DNA of 43,595 nucleotides from Deltaproteobacteria bacterium (GCA_020351915.1 CP070673.1:4449793-4493387), one strand, 5' to 3'. Shown: positions 34,042-43,192, counted from the stretch's first letter. Notes: generated from the sequence alone by a model not told the origin. Numbers and translations: made by a program.

Positions 34042-34330
34042 CTGTTTCTCCCTGTAACTCATCGAGTTTGGTTAGGAATGTTATATTCCCAGGTGTAATA
34101 CCCAACACTATCCTTTCACCTGAAATCTCTATGACCTCAATCCGCTCCTTTGGCGATAGATGCAGCGAAGAGAGGATCTTGATGAGTAAATCACCCTTTA
34201 CTCCCCGGCTCACAAACAGAAACCTTTTCATGAAGTAGAGGAGTAAAATCAAGAGACCAAGCACAATAGCAAGCATGGCTACTGTTTTAAGGCCCGTGCT
34301 GATCAGGTTCAATCCAGATATTCCATCCAT
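33998..34330 (-). CDS. fliO: Flagellar protein FliO
   Basis: 110 residues with one membrane helix (about 15-36: TVAMLAIVLGLLILLLYFM) and a small cytoplasmic domain with VKGDLLIKILSSLHLSPKERIEVIEI and ERIVLGITPGNITFLTKL. FliO assists FliP assembly. No Shine-Dalgarno is seen before its ATG, which lies behind the repeat-filled gap; it may be read by its own weak site or the start may be further in. Confidence 0.9.
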   Translation of the reverse strand: MDGISGLNLISTGLKTVAMLAIVLGLLILLLYFMKRFLFVSRGVKGDLLIKILSSLHLSPKERIEVIEISGERIVLGITPGNITFLTKLDELQGETGERNGNTKHQEIPE

Positions 34331-34668
34331 AAAAAGTGACCAAAGCCCGCCCTGGCGCGACGTGATTGTAACAAGCTAATGCCGCTTTAATAATGCTAAG
34401 CGGGAACTACTAAACTCAGTCCTTGCATGCCAGGTCTGGGCCAGGGTTTAAAGTGAACTAAAGTACCTAAAGTTATTACTCCCTCACCGCCTATTAAATA
34501 TCTAAAGCGTAACTCCCTAATCCCCGCCCGCCTCGCCTGAGTCCCGCAGAGCGGGACGATGGCGGGCAGGCCTCAATTCCTAAATTCACAATTCCTCAAT
34601 CCCATTGCCTGTTTCCCGTGTTGATCTGAGACGAGAAACCTGCAACCAGTAACCACTAACAAAATATC
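34331..34668. other. 338-base gap between fliN and fliO, mostly repeat
   Basis: No gene. Contains the third copy of the intergenic repeat (34448-34577) plus short AT-rich repeats related to the ends of copy 2. No promoter of the sigma-54 type was found. Confidence 0.6.
34448..34577 (-). repeat. Intergenic repeat, copy 3 (fliN-fliO gap)
   Basis: 34519-34577 matches 32843-32901 in 57 of 59 positions. The inner hairpin GTCCCG-CAGAG-CGGGAC is perfect here; in copy 2 one pair becomes G-T, so pairing is kept. The flanking TTTAAAGTGAACTAAAGT is shared with copy 2. Confidence 0.8.
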
Positions 34669-35034
34669 TTATGAGCCCAGAGACTCAACCCTCTCCACAG
34701 GGCTGACAATATCAGTTACCCTTACGCCAAATTTTTCATTGGCAACCACAACCTCACCCCTGGCAATCAATTTGTCGTTTATATATATCTCGAGCCGTTC
34801 GCCCACGGGTTTATCTAGCTCAATTACTGATCCTTGTCCCAACTGGAGCACATCATCTACCAGCATTTTGACCCTACCTAACTCCACCGTTACATCAAGG
34901 GGGATGTCAAGAACGAGATCAAGATCGCATTTTTCATGTGGTCCGGACTCATTCCCTTGCGCTGTTCCTGTCTGGCCGTTATCTTGTGATGCCTCTCTGT
35001 GGCCATTATCTGTTACCGTATCAGTGTCGTTCAT
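34669..35034 (-). CDS. fliN: Flagellar switch protein FliN
   Basis: 121 residues. The SpoA/FliN domain fills the C-terminal two thirds: LDIPLDVTVELGRVKMLVDD, GSVIELDKPVGERLEIYIND and RGEVVVANEKFGVRVTDIV. The N-terminal 35 residues are hydrophilic. Part of the C-ring that sets rotation direction. AAGGAG lies 6 bases before the ATG at 35034; the fliM stop lies between. Confidence 0.96.
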   Translation of the reverse strand: MNDTDTVTDNGHREASQDNGQTGTAQGNESGPHEKCDLDLVLDIPLDVTVELGRVKMLVDDVLQLGQGSVIELDKPVGERLEIYINDKLIARGEVVVANEKFGVRVTDIVSPVERVESLGS

Positions 35035-35037
35035 CAC

Positions 35038-36015
35038 TTACTCCTTGTTAACTCTTTCACTTATTCTTATCGCCTGCTTGTTGTTACGCGTGCCTGGGAA
35101 ACCCTTAAACTTGGGAATATCCTCTACGCTCACGGTGATCAAATCGTTTACCCCTTGCTCAAGCGGTATCACATCATCAACCTTTATCTCCAGCAGCTCC
35201 TTGCCAGTAATCTTTGTCATGCCTAAGGTGCACCGCACATTTATTGCCAGTTCCTTTATTTTTTCCTGAATGTGTTTTCTCCGCCTTTGATCTACTTCCA
35301 CCTTTTCATTCTGAAGCCCTTGCCTCAGTTTCTCTCGCAGAGGCTCAATAGTGGCATAAGGAATACAGATGGCCATGTTTCCCGAGGTGTTCCCAAACTC
35401 TACCACGAACCTACTCACCATCACCGAATCGTTAGGTTTGGCTATGGCAGCAAACTGTGGATCCATTTCCGAGCGTGCTAAGACCATCTTTATCTTATGA
35501 ACATCTGACCACGCGTGCTCTAGGTCGCCAAGCATTATACCGATTACCTTTTCTATTATTCTTGTCTCAATGGGAGTGAAGCCTTTTCCTTCAGCTTTTA
35601 CCTGACCATCGCCCTTTCCCCCAAAAAAGGTATCAACAAAGGCAAATACCAGGGAGCCTTCCATTACGAGCAGGGCAGATCCCTTGAGAGGCTGCATCTT
35701 GAAGATATTCAAACTTGATGGAAGGGAAATGGAATGAGAGAATTCGTCAAACGGAACTGATTCAGCGGAAGATATGGTTACATCTATAACCGACCTTGTA
35801 GCAGCGGAGAGACTTGCCCTTGAAGAGCCAACAAACCTTTCATTAATAGTTCTCAACGTAGGCATGCTGGCAAGTGAAGGTCCAGCTTGTGAAGTAAAAT
35901 CATATACCCTCAGCCCCTTACCTCTTTCAGGAGTATCCGTCTCGGTTTTGACCTTACCGTCACTTATCCCGTTAAGGAGAGAGTCAACCTCATCCTGCGA
36001 TAATATGTTTCCCAT
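35038..36015 (-). CDS. fliM: Flagellar switch protein FliM
   Basis: 325 residues. The N-terminal LSQDEVDSLLNGI (5-17) is the CheY-P binding segment, so the motor is probably under chemotactic control. The middle domain and the C-terminal SpoA domain follow, with ELLEIKVDDVIPLEQGVND and DIPKFKGFPG. Confidence 0.97.
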   Translation of the reverse strand: MGNILSQDEVDSLLNGISDGKVKTETDTPERGKGLRVYDFTSQAGPSLASMPTLRTINERFVGSSRASLSAATRSVIDVTISSAESVPFDEFSHSISLPSSLNIFKMQPLKGSALLVMEGSLVFAFVDTFFGGKGDGQVKAEGKGFTPIETRIIEKVIGIMLGDLEHAWSDVHKIKMVLARSEMDPQFAAIAKPNDSVMVSRFVVEFGNTSGNMAICIPYATIEPLREKLRQGLQNEKVEVDQRRRKHIQEKIKELAINVRCTLGMTKITGKELLEIKVDDVIPLEQGVNDLITVSVEDIPKFKGFPGTRNNKQAIRISERVNKE

Positions 36016-36023
36016 AGTGTAAC

Positions 36024-36527
36024 CTATTGCACCACAAATTCGGTAAAATAGAGTCTCTGAACAATTCTCCCACCAAGGGCGTGGTTGATCCTGGAGAGGA
36101 GTGCCTGTTTCAATTCAAGCTTCCCCTCCATGGTACTGATCTCACTGAATGACTGGCTGGAAAGAAGCAGGAGGATAGTGTCCCTCAGCTCTGCGGTATA
36201 CCTTGCTACCATCCTCTTCTCTTCTTCATCAAAAACCTCCAGCGCAAGGGTAATCTTTAGGTATCTCTTACCGATTCCTTCTCTATCAGCTAGATTGACG
36301 ATAAATGACTCAAGGGGAAAAACGATCTTCGCCTCATCCTTCTTTTTGTTAGCATCAGCTTTGGTAGTCTGGGTCTCTTTTATGTTTTCGTATCTATTGC
36401 CTTTAAAGTAGTTCCAACCCACATAGCCACCAGCTCCAAGAACCACCACCATAACTCCCAAGATTATGAACTTGAGAAAAGATTTCTTGGGCTGTATCTC
36501 TTGTTGAGCATCCATCTCTTCCTCCAT
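36024..36527 (-). CDS. fliL: Flagellar basal-body protein FliL
   Basis: 167 residues: short charged N-terminus, one membrane helix (about 17-37), linker, and a periplasmic domain with FPLESFIVNLADREGIGKRYLKI, YTAELRDTILLLLSSQSF and RLYFTEFVVQ. It surrounds the stator. The gene abuts motB and precedes fliM by 8 bases. A paralogue lies next to fliA. Confidence 0.94.
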   Translation of the reverse strand: MEEEMDAQQEIQPKKSFLKFIILGVMVVVLGAGGYVGWNYFKGNRYENIKETQTTKADANKKKDEAKIVFPLESFIVNLADREGIGKRYLKITLALEVFDEEEKRMVARYTAELRDTILLLLSSQSFSEISTMEGKLELKQALLSRINHALGGRIVQRLYFTEFVVQ

Positions 36528-37274
36528 TTAAACCCCCTGTAGATGTTTGAAGATTATCTCCACCCTCCTGTTTAAGGCCCTGTTTTTCGGAGTATCATTT
36601 GGCCGGAGAGGCCTCGAGGGGCCGTAACCCCCAGCAGAAAAGCGTGATGGTGAGAGCCCCGTTTGCTCCAGAAAATATTTCAGAACAGAAAGCCCCCGGT
36701 AAGCTGAAAGCTCCCAGTTTGATACGAATATCTGACTGTGAATTGGGATATTATCCGTATGACCCATAACAAGAATATGATTGGGGCATCCATCTATAGC
36801 CTCGGCCAGTAAGTCCAGAACAGGGAATGCCTCATGTTTAATTCTGGCCTCTCCCGAATCAAACAGGATGTTTTCCTGAAAGGAAAAAACAATACCTCTC
36901 TCATCATCGGTTATATCTATTAACGCACTCAGATCCTTAAACCTCTGCTCGGGGTCTTCATCTGGTTTAACCAACGGTATGAAAAGATCCGTAAGAAGCC
37001 TCCGATCAATCACATAGGAGGTATGAGTCTCACTGTATTCTTGAATAAAATTGGCTAGATCAGTAATCCCCCTGGTTCCAGCTAATTCAAGCACACCAAC
37101 AGCCTCTTTAAGATACACAAATATCTCTTTCAGCTTCTTATTATCCATAGATGACATGGTAAGAAGCATTACAAAAAAGGTTAGCAAGATCAGCAGCAGG
37201 TCCGAAAAGGTTACCATCCACCTACTGGGATCCATGCGTTGACCATCGGCGCCATGATTTTTTCTTCTGTGCAT
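36528..37274 (-). CDS. motB: Stator protein MotB with the ion-binding Asp
   Basis: 248 residues. The single membrane helix begins WMVTFSDLLLILLTFFVML with the proton/sodium-binding Asp25. The C-terminal OmpA-type peptidoglycan domain has VMGHTDNIPIHSQ, NWELSAYRGLSVLKYF and NRRVEII. Together with MotA it forms the torque-generating channel. It is the second of two motB-like genes after motA and touches fliL. Confidence 0.93.
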   Translation of the reverse strand: MHRRKNHGADGQRMDPSRWMVTFSDLLLILLTFFVMLLTMSSMDNKKLKEIFVYLKEAVGVLELAGTRGITDLANFIQEYSETHTSYVIDRRLLTDLFIPLVKPDEDPEQRFKDLSALIDITDDERGIVFSFQENILFDSGEARIKHEAFPVLDLLAEAIDGCPNHILVMGHTDNIPIHSQIFVSNWELSAYRGLSVLKYFLEQTGLSPSRFSAGGYGPSRPLRPNDTPKNRALNRRVEIIFKHLQGV

Positions 37275-37276
37275 AC

Positions 37277-38047
37277 TTAGAAAATCCTGAAGTCAAAATC
37301 CTTATAGGTAAAGATACCTGCCGGTTTCTTCTTAAGAATCCTTTTCACGTGCAGTGGTGCCCGAAAATTCAAAACAATATCCACCCTTCTGTTTTGGGCC
37401 CTCGACTCTCTGGTGGCATTTGAGGCAATTGGGTTATTGCTGCCCCGTCCGTAGGCAGAGAGCCTCTCAGGGGCGATCTTACCCTTTGAAACGAAATACT
37501 TGAGGACCTGAATTGCCATGAGACTTGAAAACTCCCAATTTGATTTAAAGCCCATTCCCTCACCGGGTCTATTATCGGTATACCCGACGATCTCTACCGG
37601 ATAGTCTCCCTTTCTCGTTATGTGGCAGAGCTCATCGAGCACATGATATGAAGACGGTTTGAGCTTGGATTTATCCTTTCCAAAGAGGACTCTCTCATTA
37701 ATAGTGATTACCTCCCTACCCTCGCCCGATTCGATTTTGACCTGGCCCACCATGGTTTTTTCCAGAAGAGATAATAGTTCAATAATCTTGACCCTCTCTT
37801 CGGTCATGGGAGCAAAAGGTGTCATGATCGACTCACCGGTCCTTGAGGGCGATAACCCACCGGGGAGACTGCCAAAAGGACCCATGAGTGAACCTATGGC
37901 CAATATCTTTTTTCTTTCATCTATTACCGCTATGGAGTTGAGCAAAATAAAAAAGGTCAAAAGAATGAGAAAGAGCGACACAGTCATAAGCAATCCCACG
38001 TTCAGTTTGATGGGCCCATGATCTGTATCTCTCTTCTTTCCAGCCAT
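37277..38047 (-). CDS. MotB-like protein lacking the ion-binding Asp
   Basis: 256 residues, MotB layout: short basic N-terminus, one helix VGLLMTVSLFLILLTFFILL (17-36), a linker, and an OmpA-type domain with EIVGYTDNRPGEGMG, NWEFSSLMAIQVLKYF and NRRVDIVL. Aligned on LILLTFF with the other MotB, the ion-binding Asp is Ser24 and no acid is present elsewhere in the helix, so it cannot carry ions in the usual way. It stands directly after motA (8-base gap) and before the normal motB (2-base gap). It may form mixed stators, anchor them, or regulate them. Confidence 0.85.
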   Translation of the reverse strand: MAGKKRDTDHGPIKLNVGLLMTVSLFLILLTFFILLNSIAVIDERKKILAIGSLMGPFGSLPGGLSPSRTGESIMTPFAPMTEERVKIIELLSLLEKTMVGQVKIESGEGREVITINERVLFGKDKSKLKPSSYHVLDELCHITRKGDYPVEIVGYTDNRPGEGMGFKSNWEFSSLMAIQVLKYFVSKGKIAPERLSAYGRGSNNPIASNATRESRAQNRRVDIVLNFRAPLHVKRILKKKPAGIFTYKDFDFRIF

Positions 38048-38055
38048 ACCTACAA

Positions 38056-38808
38056 TTACTCCCGCTGATTAGGAGGTATAAAGGCCAGGAGTTTCTGCTC
38101 AAGGATCCTGGGGTTATCGCCGTTTGAAAGGGATGCTATCCCCTGAATCGCCATTTCCTTTGTCAGCACCTCTTCCTTGCTTCGGGTTCTCAGCTTTCCC
38201 GCGATGGGCAAACACACGATGTTGGCCATTATTGAACCGTAAAAGGTGGTCAGCAAGGCCACAGCCATAGCCGGGCCAATCTTACTGGCGTCATCCATGG
38301 TCTGAAGCATCTGCACCAATCCTATAAGGGTCCCTATCATTCCCAAGGCAGGAGAAAATGTTCCCATAGTGGTAAAAATCTCTGCACCCAGTTGGTGTCT
38401 GCTTCTGACAAAATCAATCTCTGTTTCGAGGATCTCACCGATCTCTTGCGGCTCCAATCCGTCGATAGCGAGTTGTACCCCTTTTCTCAAGAATTCATCG
38501 TTTACCTCTTTTATGTCTCCCTCAAGAGCCAAGATCCCCTCCTTGCGGGATTTCTTGGCAAAGGTAACAAACCGCTTGATAAGTTTAGTTACCGATATCT
38601 TTTTGGCAAAAAGTGCCTTCTTAACGACCTTGAAAACCCCTAACACATCCTTTACAGGATAGTTAATCATTGTCGCCCCAAGCGTGCCGCCCACAACAAT
38701 CATTAAAGCAGGGATATTGATAAAGAGTTGGATCCCGCCACCCATGGAAATGGCAATACACATAAGGCCAAATGCAGAAATAACACCTAAGACGGTGGCA
38801 ATGTCCAT
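38056..38808 (-). CDS. motA: Stator protein MotA
   Basis: 250 residues, four membrane helices with a large cytoplasmic loop. The channel prolines sit in TFSPALGMIGTLIGLVQML and KIGPAMAVALLTTFYGSIMANI. The N-terminal GGTLGATMINYP is typical. First gene of the long unit that runs to the FlhB-tail gene. Ion type (H+ or Na+) cannot be settled by eye. Confidence 0.95.
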   Translation of the reverse strand: MDIATVLGVISAFGLMCIAISMGGGIQLFINIPALMIVVGGTLGATMINYPVKDVLGVFKVVKKALFAKKISVTKLIKRFVTFAKKSRKEGILALEGDIKEVNDEFLRKGVQLAIDGLEPQEIGEILETEIDFVRSRHQLGAEIFTTMGTFSPALGMIGTLIGLVQMLQTMDDASKIGPAMAVALLTTFYGSIMANIVCLPIAGKLRTRSKEEVLTKEMAIQGIASLSNGDNPRILEQKLLAFIPPNQRE

Positions 38809-38975
38809 AATACCCCCTCAAGATGTTCGTTGCTCATTCTTAGTGGTCCGCCGCTGAAATCATTCCTGTTGTCGTAACCACAGCTACTGGAGGTTGGTCA
38901 AATATTTCCCCACCCATGTCCTTGTTCTGTTAAAAGCAGACCGCTGACACAAGACCACTCACATTTCAAATATAG

Positions 38976-38991
38976 AGCAACCTTTGTGCCA
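38976..38991 (-). promoter_or_regulatory. Sigma-54 promoter of the motA unit
   Basis: TGGCACAAAGGTTGCT on the minus strand is a perfect match to TGGCAC-N5-TTGCW. The best of the three sigma-54 sites in the window. Confidence 0.85.
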
Positions 38992-39105
38992 TTCCTTTGG
39001 GTAAGGTAATATATTTCGTGGAGTGAAAAAAGTGAGGTATTACAAGAGGATATGAATGCTCAACCCGTGTGTGAAGCATTATATCGACACGCTCGCGTCA
39101 AGGAG

Positions 39106-39139
39106 AGAGGCAGATGTCAAGATCTTGACATCTGCCTCT
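39106..39139. terminator. 34-bp perfect palindrome after flgE
   Basis: AGAGGCAGATGTCAA, then GATC, then the exact complement (39125-39139). It lies 6 bases beyond the flgE stop. As RNA it is a very stable hairpin and probably ends or protects the fliK-flgD-flgE transcript, although no clear U tract follows. Confidence 0.65.
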
Positions 39140-39145
39140 TTGATG

Positions 39146-40588
39146 CTACCTCTTCAGATTGATTAGCTCCGCGAGCATCTGGTCAGTCACGGTAATGATC
39201 TTAGAATTTGCCTGGAACCCCCGTTGTGTGGCGATCATCTTAACAAATTCCGTGGCGATATCCACATTCGACTGTTCCAGGGAGTTAGGTGCGATGCTAC
39301 CCAATCCATTGGTCCCAGGTCTGGCGGTAATGGGCACACCACTCAGTCTCGTCTCTCTATAGAGGTTTCCGCCTTCCTTGTAAAGACCCTGAACATTTTG
39401 AAACTTGGCCAGGGCCACCCGATACAGGGGGATAACCTCACCATTGGAGTATTGACCCGTGATGGCGCCATCCGTTCCAACAGTAACCGACTGCAGGTCT
39501 CCTGCGCCATAGCCAGTAGCCGACTGAAAGATCGTTGTGGAAGAGATCGCAAACTGGGTTGTGGAAAGGGAATCGTTGAGCCAAGCACCGGCACCGCTGC
39601 TGTAAACAGAACCAAAATCAAGTTCTACGCTCAGAGGCGACCCGCCGAGGAAATCGGGAGCAAGGGTGAAATAGCCGTTGGTAAGATCAGCGGCCTCGGA
39701 TCGCGGGGTCCAGGTTCCCGTGGTTAGATCATAGTCGCCGGCAGCAGGCGTAAATTCAGTCCAATTAATATCCATAATGACACCGGAACTGGCGTTAAAT
39801 ACAATTTCCCCTCGCCCCAGCATGCCCACTCCGTTGTCACCGGCCGCTAGGCGTGCTTGGGCCCCTGCCCGATTATCTTCGTTCGGATTGCAGGTGACAA
39901 TGAATTCCCATATCGAACCGGCACCCGGATCATAGTACACGGTCAGATCGTGCGTATCGCCAAGGGAATCGTAGACCTTGACCGTTGTCTGATATTCGTA
40001 GGCTGTGTCAGCAATAGGCACCGCATTCTGTGCATCCCATTCCAAGTATAAGTTGGCAGACAGGTCTTGAGCACCGGAGTTCAGGTTTGTCACCACAGTC
40101 ATCCGGTCGGTCGCAGAAGGTGGAGACGTGAATGAGGACAAGGTAATGTCGGTGATTGAACCGGTATCCTGCCCGTTCTGGTCAAGCACCCATCCCCTCA
40201 CAATATAGCCCGCAGGATTTATAAAATTCCCGTCCTTGTCAAACCTGAATTGGCCTGCGCGAGTGTAATATTCATTGTTTAGGTTGGCGGGATCCCGCAC
40301 CACAAAAAACCCGGCACCGCCAATGGCCAAGTCGGTGGTCGAGTCTGTGGACTCAAAAGACCCCTGGGAAAAGCTGCTGTTAATGTCTGCCAGAGACGTA
40401 CCTCGCCCAACCTGAGCCGTACCGGCAGTAGTTGACACGGTTTGACTCAGGACATCCTGAAAGCTAACACGGCTTGACTTAAAACCCACTGTGTTTACGT
40501 TGGCAATATTGTCGCCGATAACGGTCATGGCGTTGCCAAGGGTACTCAGACCACTGATACCCGAGAAAAGTGAACTTGATAGTGACAT
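39146..40588 (-). CDS. flgE: Flagellar hook protein FlgE
   Basis: 480 residues. N-terminal SGISGLSTLGNAMTVIGDNI and ANVNTVGFKSSRVSFQDVL; LAIGGAGFFVVRDP; C-terminal QSNVDIATEFVKMIATQRGF and ANSKIITVTDQMLAELI. The central part is longer than in enteric FlgE (about 400), which is common. A strong GGGAGGG ribosome site precedes the ATG. Last gene of the fliK-flgD-flgE unit. Confidence 0.97.
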   Translation of the reverse strand: MSLSSSLFSGISGLSTLGNAMTVIGDNIANVNTVGFKSSRVSFQDVLSQTVSTTAGTAQVGRGTSLADINSSFSQGSFESTDSTTDLAIGGAGFFVVRDPANLNNEYYTRAGQFRFDKDGNFINPAGYIVRGWVLDQNGQDTGSITDITLSSFTSPPSATDRMTVVTNLNSGAQDLSANLYLEWDAQNAVPIADTAYEYQTTVKVYDSLGDTHDLTVYYDPGAGSIWEFIVTCNPNEDNRAGAQARLAAGDNGVGMLGRGEIVFNASSGVIMDINWTEFTPAAGDYDLTTGTWTPRSEAADLTNGYFTLAPDFLGGSPLSVELDFGSVYSSGAGAWLNDSLSTTQFAISSTTIFQSATGYGAGDLQSVTVGTDGAITGQYSNGEVIPLYRVALAKFQNVQGLYKEGGNLYRETRLSGVPITARPGTNGLGSIAPNSLEQSNVDIATEFVKMIATQRGFQANSKIITVTDQMLAELINLKR

Positions 40589-40667
40589 TTTATTTCCCTC
40601 CCTTACTTAATTGTTTATTGTTTGCTGTGTGTTCTCCGTTGTTTTTTCTGCTCCTGACAACTGACCA

Positions 40668-41330
40668 CTAACTATTGTTTTTCGTAACCTCTGTAATGTT
40701 TTCAGGCGCTACCAGCTTGTTCCCGATCATTAGGTAGGGAATGCTATTTTGATAGGTGACACCGGTGACTTCTCCGGTGAGATACGCATCATAGGGAACA
40801 ATAAACCCATTTTCATCTATAGATTCTACCTCAAAGAAGTAGACCCCATCACCGACCAGGTTGCCGCTACTGTCCCTGCCATCCCACGAAAGATCGTGTT
40901 CGCCGGTCTCCTTCCAACCAGCGTAGATCTTGCGGACCTCGACTCCCTCGGTGTTGTAAATGAAGACGTTTACCTCAGCCCCATCTTCTAAGGTATAAGC
41001 GTTTGAGCCCATGTTTCCGTCTTTTATAAAGACCGTATTGTCATGGGTCTTGACCACCTTCCCAATGTAGTCAAGGACATTCCCGCTCGCCTGGGTCCTC
41101 AGAGTATCCTGAATATTTGCCAGGGCCTCGTTCATCCCGAAGAGCTGCTCGAGGCTGCTAAATTGGGCCAGTTGTGCAGTAAAATCAGCGCTTTCGAGTG
41201 GACTTAACGGGTCTTGATTTTTAAGCTGTGTTATGAGTAACGTTAGAAATTCATCCCTGCCCAGGTCCTTTTTGGGACTGGTATAGGGTGATATCTCCCC
41301 ATGCGTTGTTCCCAATCCATTTATATACAT
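40668..41330 (-). CDS. flgD: Hook cap protein FlgD
   Basis: 220 residues. N-terminal LGRDEFLTLLITQLKNQDPL and SPLESADFTAQLAQFSSLEQ define FlgD; the C-terminal part folds as FlgD Ig-like and Tudor-like domains (EVRKIYAGWKETGEHDLSWDG). The cap directs FlgE assembly. A good ribosome site GGAAAGG precedes the ATG. About 80 bases separate it from flgE. Confidence 0.96.
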   Translation of the reverse strand: MYINGLGTTHGEISPYTSPKKDLGRDEFLTLLITQLKNQDPLSPLESADFTAQLAQFSSLEQLFGMNEALANIQDTLRTQASGNVLDYIGKVVKTHDNTVFIKDGNMGSNAYTLEDGAEVNVFIYNTEGVEVRKIYAGWKETGEHDLSWDGRDSSGNLVGDGVYFFEVESIDENGFIVPYDAYLTGEVTGVTYQNSIPYLMIGNKLVAPENITEVTKNNS

Positions 41331-41440
41331 GGCGCCTTTCCTTTCTATATCTTTATCTTTCTACAAAAACTCGTTGCTGGTTACCTGCTGCAAACTCAAC
41401 AAACACAATAAACTCAATGAAACCAACAAACCCCCAGATA

Positions 41441-43192
41441 CTATGCTATTAAATCCAATACATGATTGCTTGCTCCTGTAGGAAAGGGGAATGAGAGTGA
41501 ATCTGCTCTATCATCCCCTGCTACAGATGAAATGCCGTTTATCTCCTGAAACCATTTTTGCCGATCTCTTGGACTCTCCTTTGAATGAGCCAGGGATTGG
41601 TTAGAATCATAGTCTATATGCACATCTAATCGTTCCAGCTTTACGCCTTGCTCTGCCAAGGCCTCTCTGAGCTCATGGGCATTGGAGAGCAAAACCTCCC
41701 TTACCGAGCTATTCTCGGTTATCATCCACAGTTTTAAGATATTACCTTTTATATCCATCTCGACCTTTACCGCTCCCAGCTCAGGGGGTTTGAGTTGTAA
41801 CTTGATGACCCTTTCGCCCTTCAGAACGGATTTGGCGAGCTGCCTTCCCACCTGATCGATCAGATAGGCTGGCAAAAAGTTCCTTTCAAGAGGTTTCTGG
41901 TTTTCCTTCGCAGCCGTAATTGTTTCTGAAAATTCGTTGCTTGAGACAGGATGGGGCATAGTAGTAATTTTCGTTTTTGATGTGACGCTGTGCACCTCCT
42001 CTTCCGCACCATTTCTAACCCCTTTGCCAACATCCAAACCGGAAGGCAATCCATCTTTGCCGCTGGGATAAGAAGATACTACCTTTTGCTCTCCGTTTTT
42101 CGCGGGTATATGCCCCTTAGATTTAGAAGGAGATAAGAAGCCCCCATTTTTGTCTACCTTACCTTGTGTAGCGATTTTTTCTCTCCCGTGGAGATTAGTC
42201 AATTTGAGCTTAGAAAGGGATAATGCAGAGGATAGGAACCCTTCCTTTTCCTCCGCTATAACTGCCCTTTCCACTATCTGCTCAATAGTGCCTCTTATGT
42301 CAGTGGGTACCTGATTCCCCTTGTGCACCATTACCGCTCCGGTTTCCATATCAAATATGAAATCTTTCATTGAGATTTGACCGCCCGTACCCTGGTGAGG
42401 GGTCTTCATCCCCACCCCATCGAGTTTTGCAGGAACCTGGTCTAACACATGGTGGTCCGGTTTGAGCTGATCACCGGGAACTACCCCTTTACTCACTGCC
42501 ACTCGGTTTATCAAGCCCTCTAGTGCCTTAACAAACTGATCTAATTTCAGCTTGTTTGGCAGGGTTTGCCCCTGCGCACCGATTTTCGCACTGATATCTT
42601 TCAATTCTGTGGCGAGTTTTTGCAGGTTCAAACCCCCCGTTTCAGCCCGCGCAGCACTGAAGGCATGGTCGAGCTGTTTTGGAGTCAGACCGCACGCCCT
42701 CAACGCTGACTCAATGTGAGGAATAGCTGAGGGCTCAAGGGTAATAGCCAGGTGCATTTTTCTCTTATATTGATCAGGCTCACTTATCTTACGAAAAAAC
42801 TGGGAAAGATTGATTTCCCTGCGGGGATTACTTTCGACCAGTTCACGGAGGAAGCTCTTTGCCTTCTCTTCTGAAAAACCACACTGGCAAAGAAATCTTT
42901 CAAGGATAGAGATATCCTTACCGTTCAAAGAGATTTGCTGTAATGGTTTTCCCTTGGCCAAGAGCCCCTTTCGAAGGGACTCAAGATAAAAATGATATCC
43001 TTTGTTACCTGGTAATCCTGGTTGAGCAGGCCGTCCAAGCTGGGGAAAAGATCCCTTCTGAACTGAGCTCATTGATTTTTGGATAAGGGGAATAAATCCC
43101 GTACTGTTCTTTCCCGACTCCACGGCCGTACCTCGCCCACTTGTGTTGCACTGTAGGACTAAGGAGGAAATCTTTAGAATCACTGGGTTCAT
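41441..43192 (-). CDS. fliK: Hook-length control protein FliK
   Basis: 583 residues. The long N-terminal part is low in conserved features, as expected for a molecular ruler. The C-terminal Flg_hook domain is clear: ERVIKLQLKPPELGAVKVEMDI, then SSVREVLLSNAHELREALAEQGVKLERLDV. FliK is secreted, measures the hook and switches FlhB to filament-type substrates. First gene of its unit, with a sigma-54 site 51 bases upstream. A second FliK-like gene is near 23 kb. Confidence 0.92.
   Translation of the reverse strand: MNPVILKISSLVLQCNTSGRGTAVESGKNSTGFIPLIQKSMSSVQKGSFPQLGRPAQPGLPGNKGYHFYLESLRKGLLAKGKPLQQISLNGKDISILERFLCQCGFSEEKAKSFLRELVESNPRREINLSQFFRKISEPDQYKRKMHLAITLEPSAIPHIESALRACGLTPKQLDHAFSAARAETGGLNLQKLATELKDISAKIGAQGQTLPNKLKLDQFVKALEGLINRVAVSKGVVPGDQLKPDHHVLDQVPAKLDGVGMKTPHQGTGGQISMKDFIFDMETGAVMVHKGNQVPTDIRGTIEQIVERAVIAEEKEGFLSSALSLSKLKLTNLHGREKIATQGKVDKNGGFLSPSKSKGHIPAKNGEQKVVSSYPSGKDGLPSGLDVGKGVRNGAEEEVHSVTSKTKITTMPHPVSSNEFSETITAAKENQKPLERNFLPAYLIDQVGRQLAKSVLKGERVIKLQLKPPELGAVKVEMDIKGNILKLWMITENSSVREVLLSNAHELREALAEQGVKLERLDVHIDYDSNQSLAHSKESPRDRQKWFQEINGISSVAGDDRADSLSFPFPTGASNHVLDLIA

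Larger units (their letters stand above)
38809..39145. other. 337-base control region between flgE and motA
   Basis: No gene. Holds the motA sigma-54 promoter (38976-38991) and the flgE-distal palindrome (39106-39139). About 165 bases separate the -12 element from the motA start, a long leader. Confidence 0.7.

Noticed and set aside
40505-40525. GCCGATAA (sigma-28-like -10) on the + strand
   Set aside because: Inside flgE and pointing away from any gene; chance match.
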